This document shows positions 35,799 to 48,126 of a stretch of 64,000 nucleotides of DNA, piece by piece. The DNA is from Psilocybe azurescens (lineage: Eukaryota; Basidiomycota; Agaricomycetes; Agaricales; Agrocybaceae). The notes under the pieces are model-generated. The model made no database searches. It was not told the DNA's origin and saw nothing but the letters and a program-made list of their open reading frames with translations. The first letter of the stretch is position 1, and each line of letters starts with the position of its first letter. The stretch lies in NCBI GenBank assembly GCA_023853785.1, contig JAJIRX010000792.1, positions 62,001-126,000 of the forward strand. The letters run 5' to 3'. A program made the translations under genes and the position numbers.

Positions 35799-37496
35799 AT
35801 GGGAGTGAAAGGATTGAACATATTCGTCAAGAACATCTGGTAAATATATCATCACTTCTCGGCATTGGCAATTGCTCTAACATTGCGCGTTCAGTCCAAC
35901 GGTCTTCAAAGAACTGCCTAATCGCCTTGAAGCACTTCGAGGGAAGAAGATCGTTATGTGAGTAATTCGGTATATTCTGTGTTCGATTTCTGTTCATTTA
36001 ACCTTTTGTACTAGCGATGGAACCCTCATAACGCAAAGGTATCATTATGCAAGACAGAATTATGAGCACCGTCATATCTATGGATGGTTCCGACTAGCTC
36101 GAGACCTGGAGAGGGCTGGAGTCTCAGCGGTCTGCGTATTCGACGGAAATGAACGTAGCGACGCCAAAGCCGAAGAGGTGCGTATCATCTCTCCTCTGCG
36201 CCTTGCGAAGTATTCACCAAAAGACAGGTCCAACGCAGACGCGACCTTCGCCAATTAGTCGGAGAACGCTGGTCGGTGGAAAACGCCCGTTATGAACGGC
36301 TCCACAAGCTGAAAGAGGGAATACAACTCTTCCAAACCCTCGACACATCAGCAAGACAACAGGTGTTACAGTCTCTCAATGAGCCGTCCTTTACAGAGAC
36401 CCAGGATTCGACCGCCCTCCAACGAGAACTCTTGAGGAAGCAGCCTGCAGCATTAGAGAAACCGCCTAAATTTCCTGCCCAGGACGCTGCAACTCCCACC
36501 ACTAGCGCCAGCCCGACCGTATCCTTAGCCGATGTTGTCTCCATTTTCAAATCGCTGCATGTTAGCTACAAAGCAGGAGTTGCGAAACTCGTGACTATTT
36601 CAGCCGACTCCGAAGAAGCTAAAGCTAAAATGCCTGCAGCAGAAACGCCGGAAGCAGTGGAAGCGCAGGACGCAGCAGAAGCAAATGTGATGACCAAAAG
36701 CAGACCGAACTTTGCACTGAAGAAGGACAGCTATGGCACAAAATCACGCAGTCCCTTGATTCCCCTACAGCAGAGATAGATGCCAATGTCGAGCAGAGCA
36801 TCCAAGAACTAGTTAAGCAAAGTCATGAGATGTCGGAGTCTTTCAATCGACGCAGGAATGCCCCAGACTCAAAGATATACGGCGAATCTCAGGAGCTTCT
36901 ACGAGCCCTGGGTATCCCTTGCATCCTGACTACCGGGGGCATCGAAGCTGAAGCTCTCGCATCGTCAATGGTCCTAGCAGGACACGCCGATTACGTGGCT
37001 AGCGAAGACACAGTATGGCGATTCTCTCTTCCCTAATCCTAACTAACGCAACTATTCATCTCCAGGACGTAATGGTCTACGAAGCAACTCTGCTCAAGAA
37101 CATCACCAGCTACGACTCGCCCCTCGTCACCGTCTCCGGCGCCGACATGCGTACTTCCCTCGGGCTCACCCGTTCTCAATTCCTTGACTTCGCCCTGCTC
37201 CTCGGCACCGACTTCACCCACCGCATCGGACAAATTGGACCCACACGTGCATACGCATTCATCAAAACCACGGCTCCATCGAAGGCGTCGTCAAGCACAT
37301 CGTAGGCAACCCAAAGTATAAACCGACGCTGCCCTGGGACTCCTACTTCGCCCAAGTCAACATCGCAAGGCTCGTCTTCCAGACGCTGCCGCCGGTGCCT
37401 CCGCCGGAGTCCTTCCAGCCCACAGAGAAGAACGAGGCGCTGGCTGCTGAGATTTTGAAGAAGTATGGGCTTGCCTTTTTTGATGAGAGAGGATGA
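35799..37496 (+). CDS. Rad2/XPG-family structure-specific nuclease
   Basis: Metal-dependent 5' nuclease of the FEN1/EXO1/XPG superfamily, for DNA repair or replication. Exact subgroup unclear. Exons: 35799-35839, 35895-35957, 36015-36177, 36228-37012, 37066-37496. The N-domain starts MGVKGLNIFVK, with the catalytic Asp in VIDGTLITQRY and a second in CVFDGNERSDAKA. A long variable linker follows. The I-domain has GIPCILTTGGIEAEALAS and the SEDTDVMVY acidic cluster, then LLLGTDFTHRIGQIGPTRAY (helix-hairpin-helix). Two one-base breaks are seen: A run 36683-36685 (one A short) and 37264-37269 (one base short, restoring HGSIEGVVKH). The C-terminus may continue to 37568 (ending YFGDNPSTW) if two bases are missing near 37488. 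Confidence 0.82.
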
Positions 37497-38339
37497 CTGG
37501 GATTATAATCTGGCGTATGCTGCGACTGTGGGCGGGAATTATTTCGGCGATAATCCTTCGACATGGTGAATTCCAGGCTTGACTCGTCCCACTGCCGACC
37601 ATAGAGGTTATACTCCGCCCGTGGGCTGCCCATCGCATACCGGACATCGTCGCGGAGATGTCATATGTCTGCTTCACGCAGCCTTTTAGACATCCCAGGT
37701 TCGCGCAGCAAGGGATGCGTGAATCAATCCGCGGTTATACATGCTGACTCGTCAGTTCATGGATAAAGGCGGTTAACGACAGGTATATCTATGGTATAAT
37801 TAACATGCATTAAAGTGGAAAATACGAGGATGTAAGGATATATATCATGCTCGAACCATAGCGGAAGATATAGAACAATCTAGGAACGAATGGAAGATAT
37901 GTTGGCAAAATCTTGCAGTTGGGTGGAGCGGGCGATAGATTGTACCAGAGGGTCCATCCTTTAATTTGAGATAACGATTGCTGATTGCACGAGTGAATGA
38001 AGCTTTTCCAGGCCTACAAACTGAAAATGTATGAGTAAGCCACAAATAAGCCACATTCGATCTGACTCCGAATCATAGGCCGATAATCGTTGATATGTAC
38101 TCGTAAGTGTTCGGTACGATACCAGCGATGATCATCGACAAGCTCTCGGAGGCGGGGAGCACTGTTCACAACGAACCATTACGAACGGCGACTCCGACGA
38201 GGATAAGATCTGATAAAAAGTAAGTACACACATCCTCTGATATTTGTCAGTACAAGTGTAAGTAAGTAAGTAAACAAAAGTCAGAGTCGCTCCAACATCA
38301 AACAACGCTCCCATCTACCTTAAAAACACACCACAAAAA
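37497..38339. other. convergent intergenic region
   Basis: 3' ends of the nuclease and of the RAD51-like gene. The first 70 bp may still be nuclease coding sequence. A TAAG repeat occurs near 38258-38275. No other gene. Confidence 0.5.
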
Positions 38340-39922
38340 TCAGCCTGGACATTCAAAACTCCAAGATACAAGGTCTAGGGATCTCCTCACAATTGTATAC
38401 GGCTGCATAATCAACGGCATCTTCGCATTATTTCCGTGAGGATATTTCGGACACGAGAGTAACTTGATATACCTAAACCGGTAATCGTCTTCAGAGACAG
38501 AAGCCAAAAGAGAGAGAGAGAGAGAAAGAAGAGAATAGAACGCACCCTGATGTCAAGCCGTCAAGCGAGAGCATCACTCTGTGGGCTTTACCACTAGGAA
38601 GGTATGCGGGGCTACATTAATGCGAGTTCTATTAACCTCTCCCCTGTGTGATCAATTCTGTACGTACCAAGCTGTGGCAGCATCACGCCCCTCGCGCCAG
38701 AATCAAACGTCCCAGGCGAGCCATCGACGTTGACCATCTTCGTCGCCAACTGCGAAGTCACGACAATCTGCAGGAAAGGGGCCAAACAGTTAGGCATAAG
38801 CAACCGAATACGCACATACGCATATATTTACACAACTCTTGTGCTCTATCTTTGGGAACTCACAGTGAGATGGTTGGATGCAGTCGCTTTCGCAAACGCC
38901 TGTTTGACTCTTTCTAGGTGGACATTCTTCTCCGAAGGGCTCAATGTGGATGTTTGGAATGGAAAGGAGACGGAGTTTATAACGAGCAGTGATACCTGCT
39001 CATCTCATCAGTCAGTCGTTGTTAAGCAGGAGCAGCAAGGAATTGCAAGGCAAGGCAAGGACGAGAGTGAAGGGAGAAGCATACGTACTTTAGAACGAGA
39101 TTGCAGGATACTGGGAAGTTGGTGCATAAATAAGAGAAAATCAGCTAAATCTTGCATTTGTGTGTATTGTACGAGTTGCTGTAGATCCTTGTCGCCATTT
39201 GGACTGAGTCCTGGAAATTGGAGTCAGCACACTCAAAGCAGACAAATAAAAAGATCCTGGCACATCTTCCGGCAGCGTCAAGAACGAAGAACGAAAAGAG
39301 AAGGCGCATACATACTTTCTAGAGACTGGCTCAATATTGCAGGACTAGTCATGTGCTGACAATCTAAAAACGCAGGTCGCGTTCAAACGTCCACATCGAC
39401 AAGTAAGAAGGCACAACCAATCCTCACCAACAAATATGATGTCCTCTCCCGCCTCAGCGAAGGACGCCACGATGCCAATGGCGAGTTTCTCCTTCGGGCA
39501 GCCTGGTGGGCCGGATATCTCGAGGACATGGCCCCGAGAGAGGCCACCGTCTAAGACTTTGTCGAGCGGGGCACCTCGTTGAAATTTTCTGCGAGCCTTG
39601 CATCATCGCTGCGGCGGACTGCGTCATTATTTGGGACGGGAATGGGTGCGTAAGCCCCGGTGTGGCTGCATGCACATGCGACGCGCCGATGGTCCTGTGG
39701 GCTAGAAGTGCTTGAACATCGGCCACTGGGAGGTTGAGGTCTATTGAATGCACTTGATTTAACACAAGCATATCGCGTCTGCTATAGGCCGAGCGCACCT
39801 TTAGATAGAGACTCGACAGTAGCTGAACTCAGGTCTTGTAATGTTTCGTACCCATTCCGCACTAGCGCTGTGAAAACGTCTTTAGGAAGCCCGAGTGATA
39901 AGAGAGACCGTGTAGACGACAT
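38340..39922 (-). CDS. RAD51-like recombinase paralogue
   Basis: RecA-fold recombination/repair protein. The exact paralogue is not certain. Start at 39922 (MSSTRSLLSLGLPKDVF), with an N-terminal helix-hairpin-like domain, then LDKVLDGGLSRGHVLEISGPPG. The first exons are 39922-39799 and 39740-39428. Later exons give EDIIFVDCQHMTSPAIL, LQQLVQYTQMQDLADFLLF, VSLLVINSVSFPFQ (Walker B-like) and IVVTSQLATKMV, and the protein ends after KLLSCPKYPHGNNAKMPL at 38342-38340. The P-loop reads GPPGCPKEK, keeping Lys but without the usual Gly-Lys-Thr/Ser. Two G/C runs appear contracted (39568-39571 and 38608-38611). Repair of these gives STRCPPLDKVLDGG and PQLAPAYLPSGKAHRV. An intron contains a CT/AG microsatellite at about 38512-38526. 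Confidence 0.75.
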
Positions 39923-41340
39923 AGGTCAGTGGGCATGGGGATCATAGACTAACAAAACAAGACACAGAGGTAACAAGGGTCGCGTTTGAACGCATAGATT
40001 GTGGTACGACGATGTTCAAGTTGAATAACTTCTCGTATCGGAATACGAAGCGAGTCATTCAGTTCGAACTTCGCAAATTCTTGGCGCGTGGATATCTTCA
40101 ACTAAGTGCAAGAATTGCTCAAAGTATCAGAGAAATTTGTTCACCATGGAGGAACAGACGGTGGCAGCATAAAGGAACGCGTTCAAACAAATGAAGAAAA
40201 CATGGTCAAGGAGAGAGCTGACGGAAAAAGACGCGATGTGGAAATTGAATTTGATTAAAAAATGCTCAGTATCGAGGTAATAGTATCGAGGTAATCTTCA
40301 CCACAGGAAGTATGGACCAACACGGTGCCGTATGAACTAGCACTCATCCATCCACCAAAAGTGCCCCCAACACAACAGTGCAACGCGTCCACCTCCTACA
40401 ACAATTCACACGAAGTGAACAAAAACAGGGAAAAAATTGCATGACAGACGAAGAGTAGTCTGAATCGAGTTGCACGAAGACCTTCTCTAGCCAAAAGGCC
40501 AAAGAAAATCGACAACATGCGCTGCGAAGTGAGCTGAAGGATAGTCGACCATGACGCGACCCATCCCAGTCCCTCGAAAGAGAAAAGAACGAAGTCGAAG
40601 CCAACACATCGCCACCCGATCATTACAGCGAGTTCCAAGACTACTTCGCGCCATTCCCTCCTGCCTGCCACGAGGACGAACGGCGATCTTTGGGGCTCCC
40701 TCTGAGACGAAGGATAAACGCGAAGAGTCGGATTTCTGATACGCCGTTGCAGCTGGTTACAGCTGGATCCAGCTAGGATCGATCAAGAATGATTAGAATG
40801 CTCAGACCTTAGCCCGCTCGCGAATGCGGATTGATGGATGAGGCGCGAAGCCCGCCATCTGTCCTGTATGGGGCGAGCCTCGCAGCTTTTCATCTGTCAT
40901 GGTTGGTGAGAGAAATCGATGTGCGAGAAAATGTCTCGACTGCATGCGTGTATTTGGTTGTGATTGGCAGCAGACCGAGATGCAACGCGCTACTACGTCA
41001 CTCTACTGCCTATGAATCTGATCTTATCTTGCGATCAAAGTCAGCTCCGAGGACGTCTTTGACTTTTCTTTCAAAAGTCATTACGCAGCATTACGCGGTG
41101 TGAATTTTTATTCTATAAATTAAAGGAGACACCAAGCGTCCGAGTATTTCCCGCACTAAGCCGTGCTGACACAAAGCAGCCAATGAAATTAATAACGGGG
41201 CGATCATATGGCGGGGGAGAGGAGAGGGTCATCTCGAATTATAGCCGGGTCGCCGACTCCCTACAGTATAAGTACCAGTGAGAAAACTATCTCTTTTGCT
41301 TATCACCTACCACTACTTTCACTCCTACAAATCCTTTACA
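39923..41340. other. intergenic region with no supported gene
   Basis: 1.4 kb holding the RAD51-like promoter and the aldo-keto reductase promoter. A minus-strand hydrophobic ORF (40671-40396) and its overlapping neighbours lack motifs. A direct repeat ATCGAGGTAAT occurs twice at about 40270-40295. Confidence 0.5.
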
Positions 41341-42652
41341 ATGCCTGCTTCCAAGTCCGTAAAGCTCAACACCGGCGCAGAGATGCCCACTCTCGGTCTC
41401 GGTATGTCCTAGTGCCCACACGCTCCAACCATACGCGTCATTTTACGATTCTCAACAACTATCCACAGGTACCTGGAAATCGGGCACTGGCGAAGTAGCT
41501 CATGCCGTCGAGTTTGCCCTCAAGAATGGATATACGCACATCGATACTGCCACCGCCTACGAGAACGAAGCCGAAGTCGGCGCTGGTATCCAAGCGTCCG
41601 GCGTCCCTCGCGAATCCTTCTTCCTCACCACCAAGTTGAACAACAATGACCACAAGAGGGTTGCAGAGGCCCTGGAGTTTTCATTGAAGGCTCTCAAGAC
41701 CGATTATCTTGATCTTTGTGAGTATATGCTTCAATGATAAATTATTGGATATAATTCTAACCTCTGACGTAGGGCTTATGCACTGGCCCGCTCCTATGGT
41801 CCAAGATCTTAGCGGCCCTGAGCGCTCAGTATGGCAGCACACATTGTCTTTTTATAAGTCCATGGTACTGAGTTTCTTCCTCTTTAGATCGACTGGCTCG
41901 ATACCTGGAAGACAATGGTCAAAATCTATAAAGAAAAACCCCCAGAAAGTCAAGGCAATCGGTGCGCATATAATTTAACATTATAAGTATCCCTATAAAG
42001 AGGGCTAATTTTGTCCCAACAAGGCGTATCCAATTTCTCCATTGATTACCTTAAGCGCCTACTTACCGACTCTGATGTTGTCCCTGCCGTGAACCAAATC
42101 GAGCTCCATCCGTATGTGTCTCCTTTTAGCTTGGACCTTGCCTCGATATAGCTCATGACATTCCAAAGTTCTTGCACACAGGAAGAACTCGTCGAATTTG
42201 CAGAGAAAAAGGCATCGTCGTCACCGCATACTCCCCTCTCGGTTCAAACGGCTCCCCTCTGCTGAAAAAATCCAATCGTGAACAAAATCGCCGAATCCCA
42301 CGGCGTCTCCCCCCGCGAACGTTCTCATCTCCCTTCAAGCCAACAAACCTGGCGTTACTGGTGCGTATTTTATTAGATTTCAACTCTCCGTTCTAAATAT
42401 ACGATTCGTCCTACAGTCCTCTCTAAATCTGTTACAGACGCTCGTATTAAAGGTCAGTTTTAATAAATATTCTGATTTAAATTTGAGTCGATTCTGACAT
42501 GCTTCTGTGTGCAACCAGCGAACGCCAAACTTATCGATTTGAAATTGGAAGAAGTTAAAGAATTGCAGGATATTGACAAGACGGAACACTTCCGCATCTG
42601 CCATCCCGACTGGACAGGATGGGGATCCCTTGGCTTCCCTGATTGCGAGTAG
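41341..42652 (+). CDS. aldo-keto reductase (Gcy1/glycerol dehydrogenase type), frame-damaged
   Basis: NADPH-dependent aldehyde/ketone reductase of the AKR superfamily, cytosolic. The substrate is not predictable. Exon starts: 41341 (MPASKSVKLNTGAEMPTLGL), 41469, then downstream exons to the stop at 42650-42652. The catalytic tetrad is visible: Asp and Tyr in HIDTATAYENEAEVG, Lys in TTKLNN, His in LMHWP. Later come KAIGVSNFSIDYLKRL, NQIELHP, GIVVTAYSPLGSNG and VLSKSVTDARIK. Four frame breaks are present: C run 41939-41943 (one extra), GG 42211-42212 (one short), A run 42265-42270 (one extra) and C run 42309-42314 (one extra). Correcting them gives an unbroken family-like protein. Either assembly errors or a young pseudogene. 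Confidence 0.82.
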
Positions 42653-42781
42653 ATAGAAAAGGATTTGTAGAAGTATAGATCACTGTAAAAACATAAATTG
42701 TAGATTAAACGAAACCATGTTTTTGGTTGGTTTTGGTTCAGAACAAACCACCTGAACCTTCATTTTCATCATCCACGCAAT

Positions 42782-43672
42782 TCAAAGGTCGTGCGTCCGA
42801 CGGACTTCGCCCGCATACGAAAGCGCATCGTCCCATTCCAAAGAACTCCATTTATCAGGATGCGCACACGCGTCGACGAAGTGCTTTACAGCCAACGCCA
42901 TCTGCTGCGCACAGCGCGCTGCCGATATGTTGCCTGCGCCCGTCCCGAATCCGGCCATCAGGGCTTTGCGGATAGCAGTAATCTCTCCACTGGCGCCTTT
43001 GTCACTGCCAGTAACATCACCACTACTACTGTTGATGTTACTAGCCACCGCACGGTTATGCCTCTCCAACTCGACGAGCAGGGCCCACATTAAATTATAA
43101 ACGATCTCCCTATTCCACTGGACGTCCTCCGGGACGCGCATCGTCGGGCAGAGTGCGATGTATGCGCAGGCGTGCGGGTTGTTTGATGGTGAGCATGCGG
43201 TGCCAGCGAGAGGGACGAGGGTGCATGTTCCTGGGGGCGCGTAGCCTTTATAGCGGCTGTAGAGGGTCTTTTGGGCGAGATGGGTGGGGAGGAGGGGCGA
43301 GGAAGGGGAGAGCGCTTCGGATATCGCTTGGTCGAATCTATAAAATCAAGTCATCAGATCCAGAACTGGCATATTCGTCTACCTTCCACATAGAGTATAT
43401 ATACATTTCATCACGCAAGATGAAGATTCGCACCAACAGCAAACAGTGTGAGCATTCAGATATAATATTTACCCGCCGTCTAAACGCCCATACGAGTTAG
43501 CAGGCGACACGATGCAGTCGAACTGCCCAAGATCGGATAAGGTGCCTCGCACGGTCAGCATAGTGAACTTTGCGCGTATGGCGGGGTCCGAGATATGTTC
43601 GGAGAAGGCGTGTGTCCATTCTTGAACTAGTAGACCGGAGCGGTCTATAAGAATGAATTGGAGGCTATCCAT
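42782..43672 (-). CDS. macro-domain-like protein
   Basis: Probable ADP-ribose or related nucleotide-binding macro domain of the fungal type. Two exons: 43672-43473 and 43337-42782, joined in the middle of the ligand loop. The motif SPANSYGRLDGGFDQAIS corresponds to the Asn-Gly-Gly-rich ADP-ribose loop of macro domains. Other conserved-looking parts are LQFILIDRSGLLVQEW at the N-terminus and GYAPPGTCTLVPLAG. Starting at the ATG of MDSLQF (43672) fits the fold's first strand. No frame break. Converges with the aldo-keto reductase over 129 bp. Function in the cell is not predictable. Confidence 0.8.
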
Positions 43673-44177
43673 TGAGTGGTGAGCAATATCAATGCGAGAA
43701 TCAAGGTAGTTATTAATAACTCCTTCGTAGGTTGGGCTCGACACGTGATTATATCGCTGATTCTTTCACTCACAGACCGGATTTATGGCAACTGTTCATG
43801 ATGTTGACGTTGAGCGCTAGCGCTGATCTGTTGACTCTACTGGACTGAACTTTCAGCCATCATCTCGTTCTGTACTAACTTTTTTATAATAGTATTGCAC
43901 TTCAGAGTCCAGACTTCTCGACGATCGTTCTCTCGGTTGCCATACACTTTTGGTCAAATCCCAGCAGTCTTGATCCAATACAAACACAATATAAGCCCAC
44001 CTTCCACCCGTACAGTATATTCGCACGCGTCAGTACGTCTTCCCTACAAGTCTTGGTTAATTAAATGCCTGATCTGGACTGTCAGCCTGAGTCGGATAAA
44101 AAAAAAGTCATGGGCCGGGTGTAGTACTTCTTCTGAAGGTTCAGAGGATCTCGAGGACACCGTCAAAGCCTTCAAAG
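43673..44177. other. intergenic
   Basis: About 500 bp with the macro-domain promoter. The 166-codon plus-strand frame beginning at 43895 has no domain before the F-box-like fragment. Confidence 0.4.
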
Positions 44178-44706
44178 CCTGTGAATTATCAAATGGGAAG
44201 CCCCGCTCTCCATGTCATTTTGATGGTCAACCAATGTTCGCACCGTGGAGAAGATCTCTGTCTGGCTTGCTCACCCTCCGCGCTCTATCAACTTGTTTGT
44301 GGAAATTATCGGGGTGCACCCATCCTTCGCAGATTGTGTCTAGACAGTCCCGATGTCCAAGACGACACAGACGACACAGAAAATATTCGTTTTAGTGTGG
44401 GCAGTGTCGACTCCTACCTAAGCTACGGCCCATCTGTTACGAGGACTGCGTAGAGTGAGATGCTTCATTCTGGGCACTTATACCACCTTTGATAATAGGA
44501 TCAAACTGTGGAAGCTACGGGTCTCAATCTCGTCGTCTCAGTCACTTAGAAGTTGATCACTGGCTTTCTACAGGGAGAAGCCTCCAGTATGTGCCGACAA
44601 AAATGTTGTTATATGTATCCTTGAGCTTTCAAGGTCGGGGACCAGTGTTCATCTCACCCACTCTGCGGTGGACATATTCGAGCTGTCGATGTGGCATCAT
44701 GGTATA
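44178..44706 (+). pseudogene. F-box/LRR-type gene fragment
   Basis: Reads HVILMVNQCSHRGEDLCLAC and GNYRGAPILRRLCLDSPD, which line up with LISMVNQYSHRWEDLKIEC and GNQHGAPILRNLWLSNNG of the pseudogene at 17345-18943. Further LRR-like sequence (RRVRCFILGTYTTFDNRIK) continues in another frame. It lacks the 5' F-box part and a proper end, so it is a remnant. Confidence 0.65.
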
Positions 44707-47700
44707 GAATTTTAGTAGAAAATAAATCAACACAACTAGGGGCAAGGTGGGCAGGTTACTTACTTTACTTACTTTACATCCAAAAGCTCTGTCAATACTA
44801 CTTGCCTCATATGGAAATCACTGCAATTTAATGTATGTGAAGCCTGGTCAAGTTCAGAGGCTTGTACTACTGCCTATATAAATATTTAATTATCTGTGTG
44901 GCAATGTAAATGCCAACCGCAGTATGACCTGAAGCCCCAGAAAGGGTTTGCTTCTATGGTGGCCGACGGACACGCTTGTGAAAGGAAGGCCGGGGAAATA
45001 ACGTGTTGGTGTATTGCAGACTGGACAGCTAACAACATTATTTGTCATCTTCAAATACTCTTACAATTGTTACGATACTCTCCTTTATCTATCATTCCAA
45101 CTGCATTAGACCCACATGCTTATTCTTCTGAGTTCCGAGCACGGATCTCCTTTGTCTGGACCAGCTGATGGCGTTCCATTATCGGTGTTTACAAAGCATA
45201 TCAATATCATCATCGGGTAACAGCTTCGAGTAGGAATGTCGAACCACTGATATGAACATATTGATTATCAAGTTTGACTGTGCGAGAATACCTTCCAATC
45301 AACATGACCGTACACTTCAACAGAACAGTTTTCATTGGCCGGTTAGAAATACCTCAGCGTTATTGTAAGTCACTACCTGTTAGAATAACCAAGAGTATTA
45401 CTATCAGCATCTTGTACAAATCCCAAACAAATTCGGTTCAATCTATTTTTACCCGTACCGTTGAATGAGGAGCATGCCAAGAAATTGTTCCCGGGCCGAT
45501 GCTCCTGAATGGGTGTCTCGCGGCCAGAGGGCGACCGTGATACTCTGGGATAAGCTATTGGTCGATCGAAAGGATTCCTTCGGGAAGTTATGACCGAGGA
45601 ATAAGTAAGAGAGATACAAATTATTCGTGTAGCACGAATCTTTTGTAGGTGCGGAGAGCTTTGGCGGCAAGTGGGAGATGACCCAGAATTACGGGTCACG
45701 TGGTCTCCGAGAAGTGAAACCAACGACGCGAATGCAACGCGAGACGCGACGTGGAAGGGAAGCGGGCCGCCAAAGGCCTGAGCGCTTGGGAAAGCAAAGA
45801 GGAGATCCGAAACGGAGTCCAAGTGGCTGTACCAAACACTGAAAAAAAGGGAAGAGGTGGGAGGGAGCAAAAAGGAGAGAGATACAAGTGAAGGCTTTGA
45901 AAAGACAAAATGTAAATCTCTCTATGAAAGTCAAAGGAACCGAGAGTGAAGGGGAAAAACTCGAGGCTTGCAGTTTAAGTATAATGAATATATTATCGAG
46001 TGATTCTAAAGAAGCACAATCGACAAAAACCTGACAAGGCAGATCATTAAATTATCCTTTGACGGATGATGAAGATCACAGAAGATCCCGAATTGGAATC
46101 CCCTTTTCTCACTGATATCTTATCCGTAGATGAGCTGGCTGCGCTCTCATCGTGGAACTGGAGTAAAACCAACAGACGTCTGTCTCACTTGTTACAGACT
46201 ATAGATCGGGTAGGGTGGCGCCTATGCCAAGATCCAGGCTCACCCAAAATTTTCACAGTAAAATGAGTAGTTACCTACAGTATTTTCTATGGAGGAAAAT
46301 AATTATTAAGCGAAAACACACAAAATGAAACACCATTGACAAGTGAAATAAGGCATGGACGCCATAGAGACTCGAAGAAAATACTAGAAAATACTCGTGT
46401 GCCATTGCTCAGAAATTGCATGATAAGTACACCCTGAAGTTTGAACATGGCTTGAACTTATTTGCTTGGAAAGGCTTGGCGAATCTCTCTAGCAAATGAA
46501 AAAGAGTGGAATTGCTTAAGGTGTCATAGCGAGCTGAGATCTAGAATTGGACCGAAGCCTGGATAGTGTAAAGGAGGGGCGACGTTGTAATCCGTCGGAC
46601 TCGGTCGGAGTCTGTCCCGGCGAATAACTTGTGAGGCAGGAAAACAGTTAGACTTGGCCAATAGATTGTCAAACTTATCAGTACATACTCTGATCACATT
46701 GCTTCAGTCAAGTATCCGCGCTAGCGGGGTCATTGTGTTGGCCGGGCGCGGAAGTATATGAGAGCACATGGTGCTCTACGATACTTCATAAGACAGGCTA
46801 CCGAGGAGGTCATTTATCCATGAAGCGCGTGGACATCTTATGCTTTGGATACACCAGAATTATCTTGTATCCACCTTTATGGAGATTTCCTGACACTCGC
46901 TGTCGCAGCCCAGATAGCAGAGAAACAGGTGCTAGCACATAATGGAAGGCAATCCAAGGTCATTCCTGGCCATGCACATTGCTCACGTCTTGGTCGTCTT
47001 GGTCTTACACCTGAGTTTGCTATCTGTTGCCCTCCACGTTTTTGCAAGGATGCTGTAGTATGTGTGTACGGTCGGTGTGGTTTGACCATAATTCAACGGG
47101 AAACTTAGCTGAGGTCGGCAGAGGTCAGCGAATTGTGTGGTAGGCGAGCTTGAGGAGCTCAAGGGAGTCGGGGCGAACGGATCGGTAACTGGACAATTAA
47201 TTGAGAAGACAGAGTATTGAATTGGGCAGAGTCCAGACCGGGATTCGTCGAGTTTCGCATTGCATGTCCAGTATGGATCGAGGTCCTGCCACTATCGTAT
47301 GTCGCCGCGCGTATGCAGTATCATGCAGTGTGTATGCTCGCCAGAGTCGCCACTGGTGCAGCGGGTTATAGACCGCACGTCGATGGCCTCACACATTGCC
47401 GAATTGCCAAGCGCTATGGAGCACGCGATCCTTTGTGGTGCCTTAATAGAGAAAATCCTCGTCGCATCGACCTAGGTCAGGCCGGGTAGGGCCGGGTTCA
47501 AGTCAGTTCAAATGGGTCGTTGGGTTTGAGAGAAATCGGCAGGCTCCACTATCATTAGAGTTTAGCAAACATCTAGACGCATGCGAATCGCCATATCTCT
47601 CTATTGATAGTCATCACCGCCTCAGGTTATATACGAGCATAAATTCTGATAATTTGGACTCGATGGCGATTCTGGTACTCGGAGGTTTCCATCCGGAGAA

Positions 47701-48126
47701 AGTGCTTATCTCCAGAAAGTTATGACCGTTTTATTTATTTTTGTTGGTCCTGGCGGCAATCAAGGGAGTTTGGAAACAGGAATGATGGGTTTGCGTTTAC
47801 CTAAGCTGTACTTTGCTTTGCCCACTCTGTTACCTTTAGCGCGCCATGTGCGGCATTTCATGGCATTTCTTTGGATTCTATGCTAATCTACGCTACTTCT
47901 GTACTGGCTAAGTTCCTATCCATATGGGCAGACACCAAGAAGCACGATGTTCAACTCCCTTTAGCAGTTCAATCTCCCGATCTCTTGGACGGCATCCCAC
48001 CTCGACCAGCCCATGATTCGCTCATATAACAGTGGCACATGCCCGCTGACTTCTGTTCTTGCATCCCCACTTTGTCAAATCGGTCGATTCACTTCTTAAG
48101 TGAATCCATAAGTGGGCTCTAGCGCA
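44707..48126. other. 3.4-kb gene-poor region
   Basis: AT-rich to about 46350, then more balanced. It contains a TTACT-type short repeat at about 44758-44780 and several unrelated short ORFs (46066-46266, 46845-47108, 47217-47489 plus; 45870-45373 minus). I recognise no domain in any. The end (47900-48126) is the promoter of the OPT gene. Confidence 0.5.

Noticed and set aside
39370..40190. repeated GCGTTCAAAC-like 11-mers near the RAD51-like promoter
   Set aside because: Three short matches in different orientations; too short to separate from chance.
40396..40671. hydrophobic minus-strand ORF that looks membrane-like
   Set aside because: Two overlapping frames are equally open, no start context or homology.
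45373..45870. 165-codon minus-strand ORF
   Set aside because: No similarity to any family I know and overlapping open frames; likely chance.
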